Source: a virus
IMG/VR virus record: IMGVR_UViG_3300044843_000326
Coordinates: 1 to 20,020 of that record
DNA: 20,020 nucleotides
Strand: one strand, 5' to 3'
The translations under genes were made by a program, and so were the position numbers. Shown piece after piece: positions 4,576-11,043 of this stretch. The notes beneath the pieces were generated by a model. The model searched no databases and was not told the origin of the DNA. It worked only from the letters and a program-made list of their open reading frames with translations. The first letter of the stretch is position 1. Each line of letters begins with the position of its first letter.

Positions 4576-4817
4576 TCTTGAGGTATTGGAAAGAAAGGTT
4601 CATTGGAGATAATCTCTAGTAAATCAAAGTGAATACCTTTCCATAATTCTTTGCTATTTTCTGCCATACCTACCAAGCCTTGGCGGTTATCGTAATCACT
4701 TAATTGAAATCCCTCGGGCAGGTTGATAGAGCTTTCAATAGTTCCAGAAATGCGGTGTAGAGCTATCTCTAGATTATGCTCTTGAGCTAACTTAAAGCAC
4801 TTTGCTTTAGTAGTCAT
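4563..4817 (-). CDS. First gene of the leftward array, unknown function
   Basis: The predicted protein is 84 aa. GGAAGGATAAGAA precedes ATG 4817. An N-terminal helix (TKAKCFKLAQEHNLEIALHR) leads to a short strand region and LPEGFQLSDYDNRQGLVG, then a helical C-terminus. It is the gene nearest the divergent control region and so probably the first translated from the leftward promoter. Ends QEEAN, with the ribosome site of the next gene. No family recognised. Confidence 0.75.
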   Translation of the reverse strand: MTTKAKCFKLAQEHNLEIALHRISGTIESSINLPEGFQLSDYDNRQGLVGMAENSKELWKGIHFDLLEIISNEPFFPIPQEEAN

Positions 4818-5117
4818 TTCTTATCCTTCCAATGAGCCCACCTTGAGCCCATAAGGCGAGGATAGCGGAGGCTAATCTAACCCGCAAGTAGGCAGGGAAT
4901 AATCTTTCCAAGAGTGTCGGGCTGGATAGCTCTGCCGACAGATTTCAAGATCTTGGGAAATAGTCAGAGAAAATCCAAATAGTGAGATGAGGCAAGGCGA
5001 GGGCTAGGAGCTGGAAAGGTGGCAAGGCTTGAGGGCTGGCAAGAGATAGGGGCGAGGGCTAAGGCAACGGGCGAGAGAGTAAGGCAGAGCTCCAGCCTTA
5101 TCGGGTAGGGCTAGGCA

Positions 5118-5135
5118 GGGCAGGGCAGGGCAGGG
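5118..5135 (+). promoter_or_regulatory. Canonical four-run G-quadruplex motif
   Basis: GGGCAGGGCAGGGCAGGG: four runs of three G separated by uniform 2-nt CA loops, with two more GGG runs at 5103-5105 and 5108-5110. Short equal loops favour a stable parallel quadruplex. The G-rich strand is the non-transcribed strand for the leftward genes, where it could be exposed as an R-loop forms. Function is inferred. Confidence 0.55.
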
Positions 5136-5147
5136 CTATCGGATAGC
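5135..5147. promoter_or_regulatory. 13-bp quasi-palindrome, operator candidate
   Basis: GCTATC, a central G, then GATAGC. The 6-bp arms are perfectly symmetric, suiting a dimeric repressor. It lies just downstream of the leftward promoter candidate, within its transcribed leader. Confidence 0.35.
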
Positions 5148-5226
5148 GGTTTATTAAATAAGGCTCGGAGAATTATTAGGGGAGAGGGAGCGCTAGATAG
5201 GTGCCGATAGGGTAATTGCCCCCGCC

Positions 5227-5255
5227 ATAATCCCCCGCTATTCACTTATGCTCAA
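5227..5255 (-). promoter_or_regulatory. Leftward sigma-70-type promoter candidate
   Basis: Reading leftward, TTGAGC (5250-5255) and GATTAT (5227-5232) are separated by exactly 17 nt, each with 4 of 6 consensus matches. Transcription would begin near 5220 and give a ~400-nt, C/U-rich leader before the first gene at 4817. This is the best promoter I found for the array, by eye only. Confidence 0.4.
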
Positions 5256-5480
5256 CACTATCTCGCGCAAGTCTGCCAGCGTGCGAAGGGGGCGACCCTA
5301 GGTGATTAAATGGAGGGCGCGTAGGGCTGTAGACCCCAACAAAGTTTTTTTCCTAAAGTGAACCTTGATCATCTAGTGTCCTAGTTTGTCCGTATTTAAT
5401 TGTGATGTTTACCACAAAACAAAGATTTATTTGCAGAAAGCGGGAAATGACTATTTTTTCCCGCCTAATACAGTATAGGA

Positions 5481-5510
5481 GCAGTAAGCGGAACGGTTGT
5501 AGCTTACTGC
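5481..5510 (+). other. 9-bp perfect stem-loop
   Basis: GCAGTAAGC (5481-5489) pairs fully with GCTTACTGC (5502-5510) around a 12-nt loop. No U-run follows, so it is not a standard terminator. It is the first of four hairpins upstream of the terminase gene. Confidence 0.55.
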
Positions 5511-5522
5511 GGGCTACGCTGA

Positions 5523-5549
5523 CGCTACGCCCCTCTAAGGGCTGTAGCG
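5523..5549 (+). other. Stem-loop with CGCTAC/GTAGCG arms
   Basis: CGCTAC (5523-5528) pairs with GTAGCG (5544-5549), and CCC (5530-5532) pairs with GGG (5539-5541). The left arm is part of a direct repeat of GCTACGC (5513-5519 and 5524-5530). Confidence 0.45.
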
Positions 5550-5573
5550 GACTTACCCCTCACTTCGTTGTGA

Positions 5574-5616
5574 CTCGTTCGGGCGCCAAGCCCGATGACG
5601 AGGCGCAAGTCGCCTC
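5574..5616 (+). other. Two overlapping, mutually exclusive stem-loops
   Basis: TCGGGC/GCCCGA (5579-5584 with 5590-5595) can be extended by CTCGT/ACGAG (5574-5578 with 5598-5602) across a 2-nt bulge. GAGGCG/CGCCTC (5600-5605 with 5611-5616, 5-nt loop) uses some of the same bases, so the extended first stem and the second stem compete. GC-rich against an AT-leaning background. No U-tract follows. Confidence 0.45.
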
Positions 5617-5657
5617 ATTTAGTTGGGTGTAATCTATCTATAATTTAGGAGCCTGCT

Positions 5658-7517
5658 ATTTCTAATAACACTGCTGATATAGCTAAAAGGGTAATCCTTA
5701 ACGCTGTAGCAGAGGGTATGACTATAGAGACGGCTTGCGGTGAAGCTGGTAAGTCTATGAAGACTTATGAATACTACCGTAGATCCGATAAGGTCTTCGC
5801 AGATAAAGTTGATAGAACCCGCCTAGGGTTAAGGTCTAAGAACTTTGCAGCTACCGATGTCCACGACCTCGGCTTTGCCGAGTTTCGCCAGAAGTTTCTT
5901 CATCAGACTACCTTCCCTCACCAGCAGAACCTGGCAGATGTTATAGAGGGTAGAGACCCTTCTTGGCACCATCCCGCTATGAAGTTTGAAAAGGGTCTAG
6001 CAAGTAACCGTATCCTTATCAACATCCCACCGAATCACGCCAAGTCAATTACGATTACCGTAGATTATGTAACTTGGAAGATAGTCCAGAATCCTAACTT
6101 TAGAGTCTTGATAGTATCCCAGACTCAGCAGCTTGCAGCAGACTTCCTATATGCTATCAAGCAGCGCCTTACCCATCCGATGTATGAGACCCTACAGCAA
6201 GCCTATGCTGCTGGAGTCGGCTTTAACTCTAAGTCTGCTACTTGGACTACCACTAGAGTCACCTTCGGTGATGAACTCAGAGAATCATCTGAGAAGGACC
6301 CAAACCTAGAAGCTGTAGGTATTGGCGGTCAGATATACGGTAAGCGTGCCGATATGATTATTGTTGATGATGCTGTTACCTTAAAGAATGCCAATGAATT
6401 TGAAAAGCAGATTAGATGGCTTACCCAAGATGTTAGATCACGTCTTAACCCTACTGGTAAGTTAATTGTTATCGGAACCCGCGTTGCCTCTGTAGACTTA
6501 TACAAAGAACTACGCTCTCCTGATAGATACCCTGGTGGTCTGGTCCCTTGGACATATCTGGCTATGCCAGCATTACTTGAAACCAATGAGGACCCCACCA
6601 AGTGGGTAACTCTCTGGCCTAACTCAGACCAACCCTTTGATGGGCAGAAAGACTCTGATAAGACCGAAGAGGGTTTATATCCTCGCTGGAACGGTAAGCA
6701 TCTCTATGCAGAACGTCAAGCTATGGATGCTCAGACTTGGGCTTTAGTTTATCAGCAGCAAGATGTTTCAGATGATGCCACCTTTGACCCTGTATGTGTA
6801 AAGGGTTCTATTGATGGTATGCGTAAGGCAGGTAGGCTCCAGATGGGAGCCCCAGGCCATCCTAAAGATTTAACTGGTTTTTCTTTTGTATGTGGACTAG
6901 ACCCTGCAATGGTTGGTGATACCGCCGCTATCTGCTACGGCGTAGATCGTGTTACTCATAAACGCTACATTGTAGATGCTGTCAAGATTACTAGACCTAC
7001 CCCAGCTCAGATTAGACAGTTAATTATTGATTGGACCAACGTCTATGCTCCTGCTGAATGGGTTGTAGAGCGTAACGCTTTCCAGTCCTTCCTAACTCAG
7101 GATGAAGGTATCAGACAGTTCCTAGCATCTAAGGGAACAGTCCTTAGAGAACACCATACTGGTAATAACAAATGGGATGCAGGCTTTGGTGTAGCTTCTA
7201 TGTCTACCCTGTTTGGAACTAAGCAGCAAGATGGTAAGCACCACAGAGATAACATTATTCATCTCCCATCAGATCAGACCGAGAATGTCAAGGCTTTAAT
7301 AGAACAACTTATTACCTGGTCACCCACTACTAAGGGTAAGACCGATATGGTGATGGCTCTATGGTTCTGTGAGATTAAAGCCAGAGAATGGCTTAATAAC
7401 GGAATACATACCACACACCATATGAAGAATCCATTTTTGTCTCGCTACGAACGAGGCAAGCGTCTAGTAATAAACATAGACGAGCTGTTAGCAGAACAAC
7501 AACGTCAATTCATCTAG
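5658..7517 (+). CDS. terL: Terminase large subunit with N-terminal HTH
   Basis: ATP-driven DNA-packaging motor that translocates phage DNA through the portal and cuts it. Counting from the Met at 5718: a Walker A-like P-loop at ~101-112 (INIPPNHAKSITI), Walker B at ~213-220 (MIIVDDAV), the coupling motif at ~251-256 (VIGTRV), and RNase H-like nuclease acidic residues in CGLDPAMVGD (~392), WVVERNAF (~448) and TDMVMAL (~543). The first AUG (5718) has AGAGG only 2 nt away. AGGAG (5647-5651) is ideally placed for an in-frame ATT at 5658, giving 619 aa, so that start is preferred. The extra residues complete a helix-turn-helix (MTIETACGEAGKSMKTYEYY) like that of small terminase subunits, and no separate small subunit gene is seen. 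The product is very secure; the ATT start is a hypothesis. Confidence 0.93.
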   Translation: MSNNTADIAKRVILNAVAEGMTIETACGEAGKSMKTYEYYRRSDKVFADKVDRTRLGLRSKNFAATDVHDLGFAEFRQKFLHQTTFPHQQNLADVIEGRDPSWHHPAMKFEKGLASNRILINIPPNHAKSITITVDYVTWKIVQNPNFRVLIVSQTQQLAADFLYAIKQRLTHPMYETLQQAYAAGVGFNSKSATWTTTRVTFGDELRESSEKDPNLEAVGIGGQIYGKRADMIIVDDAVTLKNANEFEKQIRWLTQDVRSRLNPTGKLIVIGTRVASVDLYKELRSPDRYPGGLVPWTYLAMPALLETNEDPTKWVTLWPNSDQPFDGQKDSDKTEEGLYPRWNGKHLYAERQAMDAQTWALVYQQQDVSDDATFDPVCVKGSIDGMRKAGRLQMGAPGHPKDLTGFSFVCGLDPAMVGDTAAICYGVDRVTHKRYIVDAVKITRPTPAQIRQLIIDWTNVYAPAEWVVERNAFQSFLTQDEGIRQFLASKGTVLREHHTGNNKWDAGFGVASMSTLFGTKQQDGKHHRDNIIHLPSDQTENVKALIEQLITWSPTTKGKTDMVMALWFCEIKAREWLNNGIHTTHHMKNPFLSRYERGKRLVINIDELLAEQQRQFI

Positions 7518-7528
7518 GGAGAAAAACA

Positions 7529-7921
7529 ATGGCAAAAAAGAAAATGAATCCACTTGAGAAAGTGGCAAAACGCTTTGGCGTTACAGCGCGTGAAGCACGC
7601 GATATCGCAACAGCAGTCTCAACTTTAGGTCGCACCGTTACAGATAAAAATGTAAGAAACAATCCTGATATGGACGTAACAAAACGTGGTAAACCGACTA
7701 CTTACGCAGGCTATCCAGGAAGAACCTATAATATAAAAGAGTTAAGAACAAAAGCAGGAAGAAATCTTGCAAAGCAAGTTGGAGAAGTTTATACAGCAGC
7801 AACTAAAGGCAAGAGTGGAACTAAGTCTGCTAAGATTAAAACTACAAGAGGAAAATCTGGCGGTATAGAAAATATAAAATACGCAACCGAAACAAAGCGC
7901 AAGCAAGGTAGCAAGAAGTAA
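7529..7921 (+). CDS. Basic protein between terminase and portal
   Basis: The predicted protein is 130 aa, strongly Lys/Arg-rich. GGGAGAAAAAC precedes ATG 7529, 11 nt after the terminase stop. Residues ~8-35 (LEKVAKRFGVTAREARDIA) may form a helix-turn-helix-like region. The middle is Gly/Arg-rich and the C-terminal half is low-complexity Lys/Gly/Thr/Ser (ATKGKSGTKSAKIKTTRGKS). It is the first of three consecutive basic genes. DNA binding in the head or at packaging is plausible, but no family is recognised. Its base composition is richer in A than the terminase gene's. Confidence 0.75.
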   Translation: MAKKKMNPLEKVAKRFGVTAREARDIATAVSTLGRTVTDKNVRNNPDMDVTKRGKPTTYAGYPGRTYNIKELRTKAGRNLAKQVGEVYTAATKGKSGTKSAKIKTTRGKSGGIENIKYATETKRKQGSKK

Positions 7922-8181
7922 TGCCAAACCATTACGGCACTAAGAGGAAGATTCCTTCTAAAAATAAAAGAGGTTCTGTTCCACCAGATTACGATGTGAT
8001 TCTACCTGGTATGGGATACACCAAGCCTACTGCTACCAAGCAACCTACAAAGATTAAGCCTAAACCTAAACCAACGCCAAAGCCTAAGAAGCCAATCACT
8101 AGGAAGCCAATGCCATTGCCGATATCAAAGATGCCAGCAAGGCCAAGTGTACGAACAAAGCCAAAGAAAGGCCCTAGATAA
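7921..8181 (+). CDS. Lys/Pro-rich basic protein
   Basis: The predicted protein is 86 aa, starting in a TAATG overlap with the previous stop. After MPNHYGTKRKIPSKNKRG and a short ordered stretch (DYDVILPGMGY) it becomes a Lys-Pro run (KIKPKPKPTPKPKKPITRK), resembling histone H1-type or TonB-type extended tails. Probably disordered and polycationic. Function unknown; see the basic gene cluster finding. Confidence 0.7.
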   Translation: MPNHYGTKRKIPSKNKRGSVPPDYDVILPGMGYTKPTATKQPTKIKPKPKPTPKPKKPITRKPMPLPISKMPARPSVRTKPKKGPR

Positions 8182-8492
8182 TGTTATCAAAAACAAAAAG
8201 CAAAACAGCAAAACAAATTTCAGGTAAGAGTAAAACAATAAAATCAGTAAAGCCTAAAATGTCTACTATAAAGGGTAGTATGGTTAGTACAGGTAAAACA
8301 ACAAAACCAGCAAAAGCTAAACCTAAAAAACCTAAATACAAAGATAATATTATTAATAGAATAAAAGAAGACTGGAGTAAGCCAATCGGTGGTTACAATT
8401 ATGAAAAAGGAACCACTTTTGACCCAGGCTATGACAAGTACCCCTACGGTTCTTTAACTGGTAGAGGTAAAAGCAAAAAGAAAAAGAAGTAA
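8181..8492 (+). CDS. Lys-rich basic protein
   Basis: The predicted protein is 103 aa, with ATG 8181 overlapping the previous stop (TAATG). The N-terminal ~55 residues are almost only Lys, Ser, Thr, Ala and Pro (KTKSKTAKQISGKSKTIKS), and there is a short mixed segment (DNIINRIKEDWSKPIGGYNY). It ends in a Lys-rich block (RGKSKKKKK) whose codons lead into the portal ribosome site. Likely disordered and polycationic. No family recognised. Confidence 0.7.
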   Translation: MLSKTKSKTAKQISGKSKTIKSVKPKMSTIKGSMVSTGKTTKPAKAKPKKPKYKDNIINRIKEDWSKPIGGYNYEKGTTFDPGYDKYPYGSLTGRGKSKKKKK

Positions 8493-8498
8493 GGAAAA

Positions 8499-10235
8499 AT
8501 GCTTACAACCAAAGAGGTTATTGCTAAGGTATCACGGTTACAGACTAAGTACTCAGCGCGTGATCAGCGTATGCGTGACGTGCTATCTGTGCGCCAAGGA
8601 GACATCAGTAAGGTTTATCCTGCTATGTTCTCTGAGGAATACCCAAAGCCTCTGGTTGCTAACTTTGTAGATGTAGCTGCACGCGACCTAGCAGAGGTAA
8701 TGGCACCACTACCATCCTTTAACTGCGCTGCTACCAATATGGTTTCAGACTCTGCACGCAAGGCAGCAGATACTAGAACTCGTATTGCAAACTACTTTGT
8801 ATCAGGCTCAGAGCTGCAGATTCAGATGTATCAGGGTGCTGACTGGTTTAATACTTATGGAATGCTACCAGCAATGGTAGAGATGGATTACGAGACAAAC
8901 AATCCTAGAATCCGTTTGCTAAATCCTTTTGGTGTCTATCCAGAGATGGACCGCTTTGGTCGCTGTATCTCAATTACTCAAGTAATGAATACCGATGCAG
9001 AGACTCTAGCAATGCAGTATCCAGAGTTCTATAATCAAATTATTACAAACAGGAACTATGCAAATAGCTCTCCTTATATCACAATGATTCGCTACCACGA
9101 TAAGGACCAAGATTTAATCTATGTTCCAGATCGTAACAACTTAGTTTTATTAAACCTACCTAATGCCATTGGTAAATGTTTAGCCCGCGTTGCAATGCGT
9201 TCATCCCTAGACGGAGAAGCACGCGGTCAGTTCGATGATGTTCTAGCAGTACAACTTGCTCGTGCTCGCTTTGCAGTATTGCAGATTCAAGCAGCAGAGA
9301 AGTCTATCCAAGCACCTATTGCTATTCCGCAAGATGTACAGGAACTAGCACTTGGTCCTGATGCGATTATGCGTTCTGCTAATCCGCAAGGTATCCGCCG
9401 TGTTCCATTAGAACTTCCACCTGGAGTCTTTACTGAGTCAAGCGTTCTAGAGCGAGAACTACGTTTAGGTTCACGCTATCCAGAAGTACGTAGCGGTAAT
9501 GTTGATGCTTCAATCATTACAGGTCGCGGAGTACAAGCCCTACAAGCTGGCTTTGATACTCAAGTTCGTGCAGCACAAGCACAGTTTGCAAGACTATTCA
9601 CCGAGCTAGTATCACTTAGCTTTGAGGTGGATGAGAAAATCTTTGGTTCTATGACCAAGGAAATTAAGGGAGTAGATGACGGTACTCCGTTTAATATGAA
9701 GTATGTACCAAGTCGTCAGATTGCTGGCGAGTATGGTGTAGATGTTCGCTACGGCATTATGTCTGGTATGAATCCAAACAATGCCATTATTGCTTTACTA
9801 CAGATGCGAAGCGACAAACTTGTATCAAGAGATTATGTACGCAGAGAAATTCCTATGGAGCTAAATGTCACTCAAGAAGAGCAGCGTGTGGATATTGAAG
9901 AGATGCGTGATTCTTTGCGTCTTGCTGTTGCTCAGTATGCTCAGACCATTCCAGCACTTGCAGCCCAAGGTCAAGATCCTTCTCAGATTGTTTCTAGAAT
10001 CGCCGAGGTTATTAAGGGTCGCCAAAAAGGTAAACAACTTGAGACGATAGTTGAAGAAGTATTTGCTCCAGAGCCAGCTCCAGAAGTCCCAACAGAAATG
10101 ATGGGCGAACAAGTTCCAGCAGCAGGTATGGCCCCCGTTCCTGCCTCGCAGCCAACTCAAGAACAAATGGGTGCGGCCCCTGCTGCTGGCTCTCGTCCAG
10201 ATATTGCTACATTACTCGCATCTATTGCAGGGTAG
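8499..10235 (+). CDS. Portal protein
   Basis: The dodecameric portal forms the DNA channel at one head vertex and docks the terminase. The 578-aa length, position right after the terminase, N-terminal helical start (KVSRLQTKYSARDQRMRDV) and central alpha/beta body fit the SPP1 gp6-like portal class. The helix DVLAVQLARARFAVLQIQAA and the segment VDASIITGRGVQALQAGFDT are typical of portal stem and wing regions. The C-terminus (~525-565) is Pro/Ala/Gln-rich and probably disordered inside the head. AAGGA precedes ATG 8499. Confidence 0.85.
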   Translation: MLTTKEVIAKVSRLQTKYSARDQRMRDVLSVRQGDISKVYPAMFSEEYPKPLVANFVDVAARDLAEVMAPLPSFNCAATNMVSDSARKAADTRTRIANYFVSGSELQIQMYQGADWFNTYGMLPAMVEMDYETNNPRIRLLNPFGVYPEMDRFGRCISITQVMNTDAETLAMQYPEFYNQIITNRNYANSSPYITMIRYHDKDQDLIYVPDRNNLVLLNLPNAIGKCLARVAMRSSLDGEARGQFDDVLAVQLARARFAVLQIQAAEKSIQAPIAIPQDVQELALGPDAIMRSANPQGIRRVPLELPPGVFTESSVLERELRLGSRYPEVRSGNVDASIITGRGVQALQAGFDTQVRAAQAQFARLFTELVSLSFEVDEKIFGSMTKEIKGVDDGTPFNMKYVPSRQIAGEYGVDVRYGIMSGMNPNNAIIALLQMRSDKLVSRDYVRREIPMELNVTQEEQRVDIEEMRDSLRLAVAQYAQTIPALAAQGQDPSQIVSRIAEVIKGRQKGKQLETIVEEVFAPEPAPEVPTEMMGEQVPAAGMAPVPASQPTQEQMGAAPAAGSRPDIATLLASIAG

Positions 10236-10246
10236 GGAGGTGTAAA

Positions 10247-10378
10247 ATGAAAAAAGGTGGTCGTGCAAAGGCTCCAATGGCAAAGCCAACTGAGGGCAAG
10301 AAGGATATGAAGAAACCAGCAGGAGGCAAAGTTGCTTTTGGCTATGCTGGCAAAGCTCGTAAAGGCAAGAAGGCTTAG
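10247..10378 (+). CDS. 43-aa Lys/Gly-rich basic microprotein
   Basis: GGGAGGTGTAAA gives ATG 10247 a strong ribosome site directly after the portal gene. The peptide (MKKGGRAKAPMAKPTEGKKD, then GKVAFGYAGKARKGKKA) is highly basic, extending the set of polycationic proteins around the portal gene. No fold expected; function unknown. Confidence 0.6.
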   Translation: MKKGGRAKAPMAKPTEGKKDMKKPAGGKVAFGYAGKARKGKKA

Positions 10379-10400
10379 TTTTATAGTGAGAGGATAGAGC

Positions 10401-10616
10401 GTGGAAGATAAAGATTACGTACCACGCTCTGTCACTCTCGCAGATTTCTTTGTAGTTATATCAGGTTTCTTTGTGAATATAGTCCGAGCTGTAGAGATGC
10501 TCGCATCAGAACTTTTAGATTTAGCAGTGTATAACGCAAATAGAACAACGAAGGTTTCCAAAGTGTGGGAACAATTTACTTCAGATTTAGAAAAGATGGA
10601 GGATCCAAATGGCTAG
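10401..10616 (+). CDS. Small protein with hydrophobic helix, GTG start
   Basis: The predicted protein is 71 aa, beginning at GTG 10401 after GAGAGGATAG. Residues ~12-45 are a long hydrophobic/amphipathic helix (LADFFVVISGFFVNIVRAVE, then MLASELLDLAV), which may be one membrane or membrane-associated span. The rest is charged. The last 8 nt overlap the next gene, whose GGAGG lies in this frame. Function unknown. Confidence 0.65.
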   Translation: MEDKDYVPRSVTLADFFVVISGFFVNIVRAVEMLASELLDLAVYNANRTTKVSKVWEQFTSDLEKMEDPNG

Positions 10617-11043
10617 AGGGCCTATGGCAGGTGTATCAGGACCTGGTAAATTCTCCAAGAGAACAGATGGTATGTCATTCCAGTCTACAGAATATGGCTC
10701 AGGTGTTGAGAACACTGCTAATAAAGCAGGAGCTCCACTAGCTAAAACTCCAGATGTGCGTGCAACATCTCGTAGCGAAATGGGTATGGCTCCAAGTCAA
10801 ATGCAACCAGTAACTTCGCTATATGCTCCATCGCAACGTCCAGATGAACCAATTACTTCTGGTATTGCAATGGGTGAAGGTCCAGGACCAGAAGTTTTAG
10901 GAATGAATAATAATATTGATACCCAAGAAGACAAAGATAGAATGATATCTTATCTTCCAGCTCTTGAAGTAGTTGCAGCATCACCTAATTCATCTCAAGC
11001 ATTTCGTAACTATGTAAGGCAACTGCGAGCTAATCTTCTATGA
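10609..11043 (+). CDS. Putative minor virion protein, unknown function
   Basis: The predicted protein is 144 aa. GGAGGATCCAA precedes ATG 10609. The first ~100 residues are Gly/Ser/Pro/Met-rich and low in secondary structure (MARGPMAGVSGPGKFSKRTD and PSQMQPVTSLYAPSQRPDEP). The last ~45 form helices (EDKDRMISYLPALEVVAASP and SQAFRNYVRQLRANLL). Lying between portal and the giant gene, it may be a linker or head-completion component. Overlaps the next gene as ATGA. Confidence 0.7.
   Translation: MARGPMAGVSGPGKFSKRTDGMSFQSTEYGSGVENTANKAGAPLAKTPDVRATSRSEMGMAPSQMQPVTSLYAPSQRPDEPITSGIAMGEGPGPEVLGMNNNIDTQEDKDRMISYLPALEVVAASPNSSQAFRNYVRQLRANLL

Larger units (their letters stand above)
5094..5165. repeat. 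8-bp inverted repeat enclosing G-quadruplex and palindrome
   Basis: AGCCTTAT (5094-5101) and ATAAGGCT (5158-5165) are perfect inverted arms. Between them lie the G-quadruplex motif, the GCTATC-G-GATAGC quasi-palindrome (5135-5147) and an AT-rich palindrome TTATT-A-AATAA (5151-5161). Nested symmetry of this kind is typical of operators or origins, but no protein-binding evidence is available. Confidence 0.5.
4818..5657. other. Divergent control region without a convincing gene
   Basis: About 840 bp separate the leftward array from the rightward packaging genes. The left half (~4850-5240) is purine-rich on the + strand, with recurrent GGCAAGG, AGGGCTA and GGCGAGGGCTA (the last exact at 4996-5006 and 5051-5061). 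CAAGATCTTG at 4946-4955 is a perfect palindrome. The right half (~5480-5620) has several GC-rich hairpins. A T7 run at 5345-5351 lacks a good preceding stem. Likely roles are promoters and operators, an origin, or a packaging site. Confidence 0.6.

Noticed and set aside
1-4817. CRISPR array or other regularly spaced repeat system
   Set aside because: The repeats found are at gene junctions, in different families, irregularly spaced, and contain start and stop codons; no uniform repeat-spacer pattern.
5323-5351. Rightward intrinsic terminator ending in seven T
   Set aside because: The preceding stem is only about 3 bp (GGG/CCC) and separated from the T-run, so too weak.
5402-5632. 76-aa rightward open frame in the control region
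   Set aside because: It translates straight through the hairpin cluster, has no ribosome site, and has an irregular, Arg/Ser/Leu-rich composition unlike neighbouring genes.
5639-5644. TATAAT as a -10 box before the terminase gene
   Set aside because: No usable -35 at 16-18 nt, and initiation there would remove the AGGAG ribosome site from the message.
4818-5657. tRNA gene in the divergent region
   Set aside because: No T-arm/T-loop sequence with matching acceptor stem found on either strand by eye; hairpins present do not form a cloverleaf.
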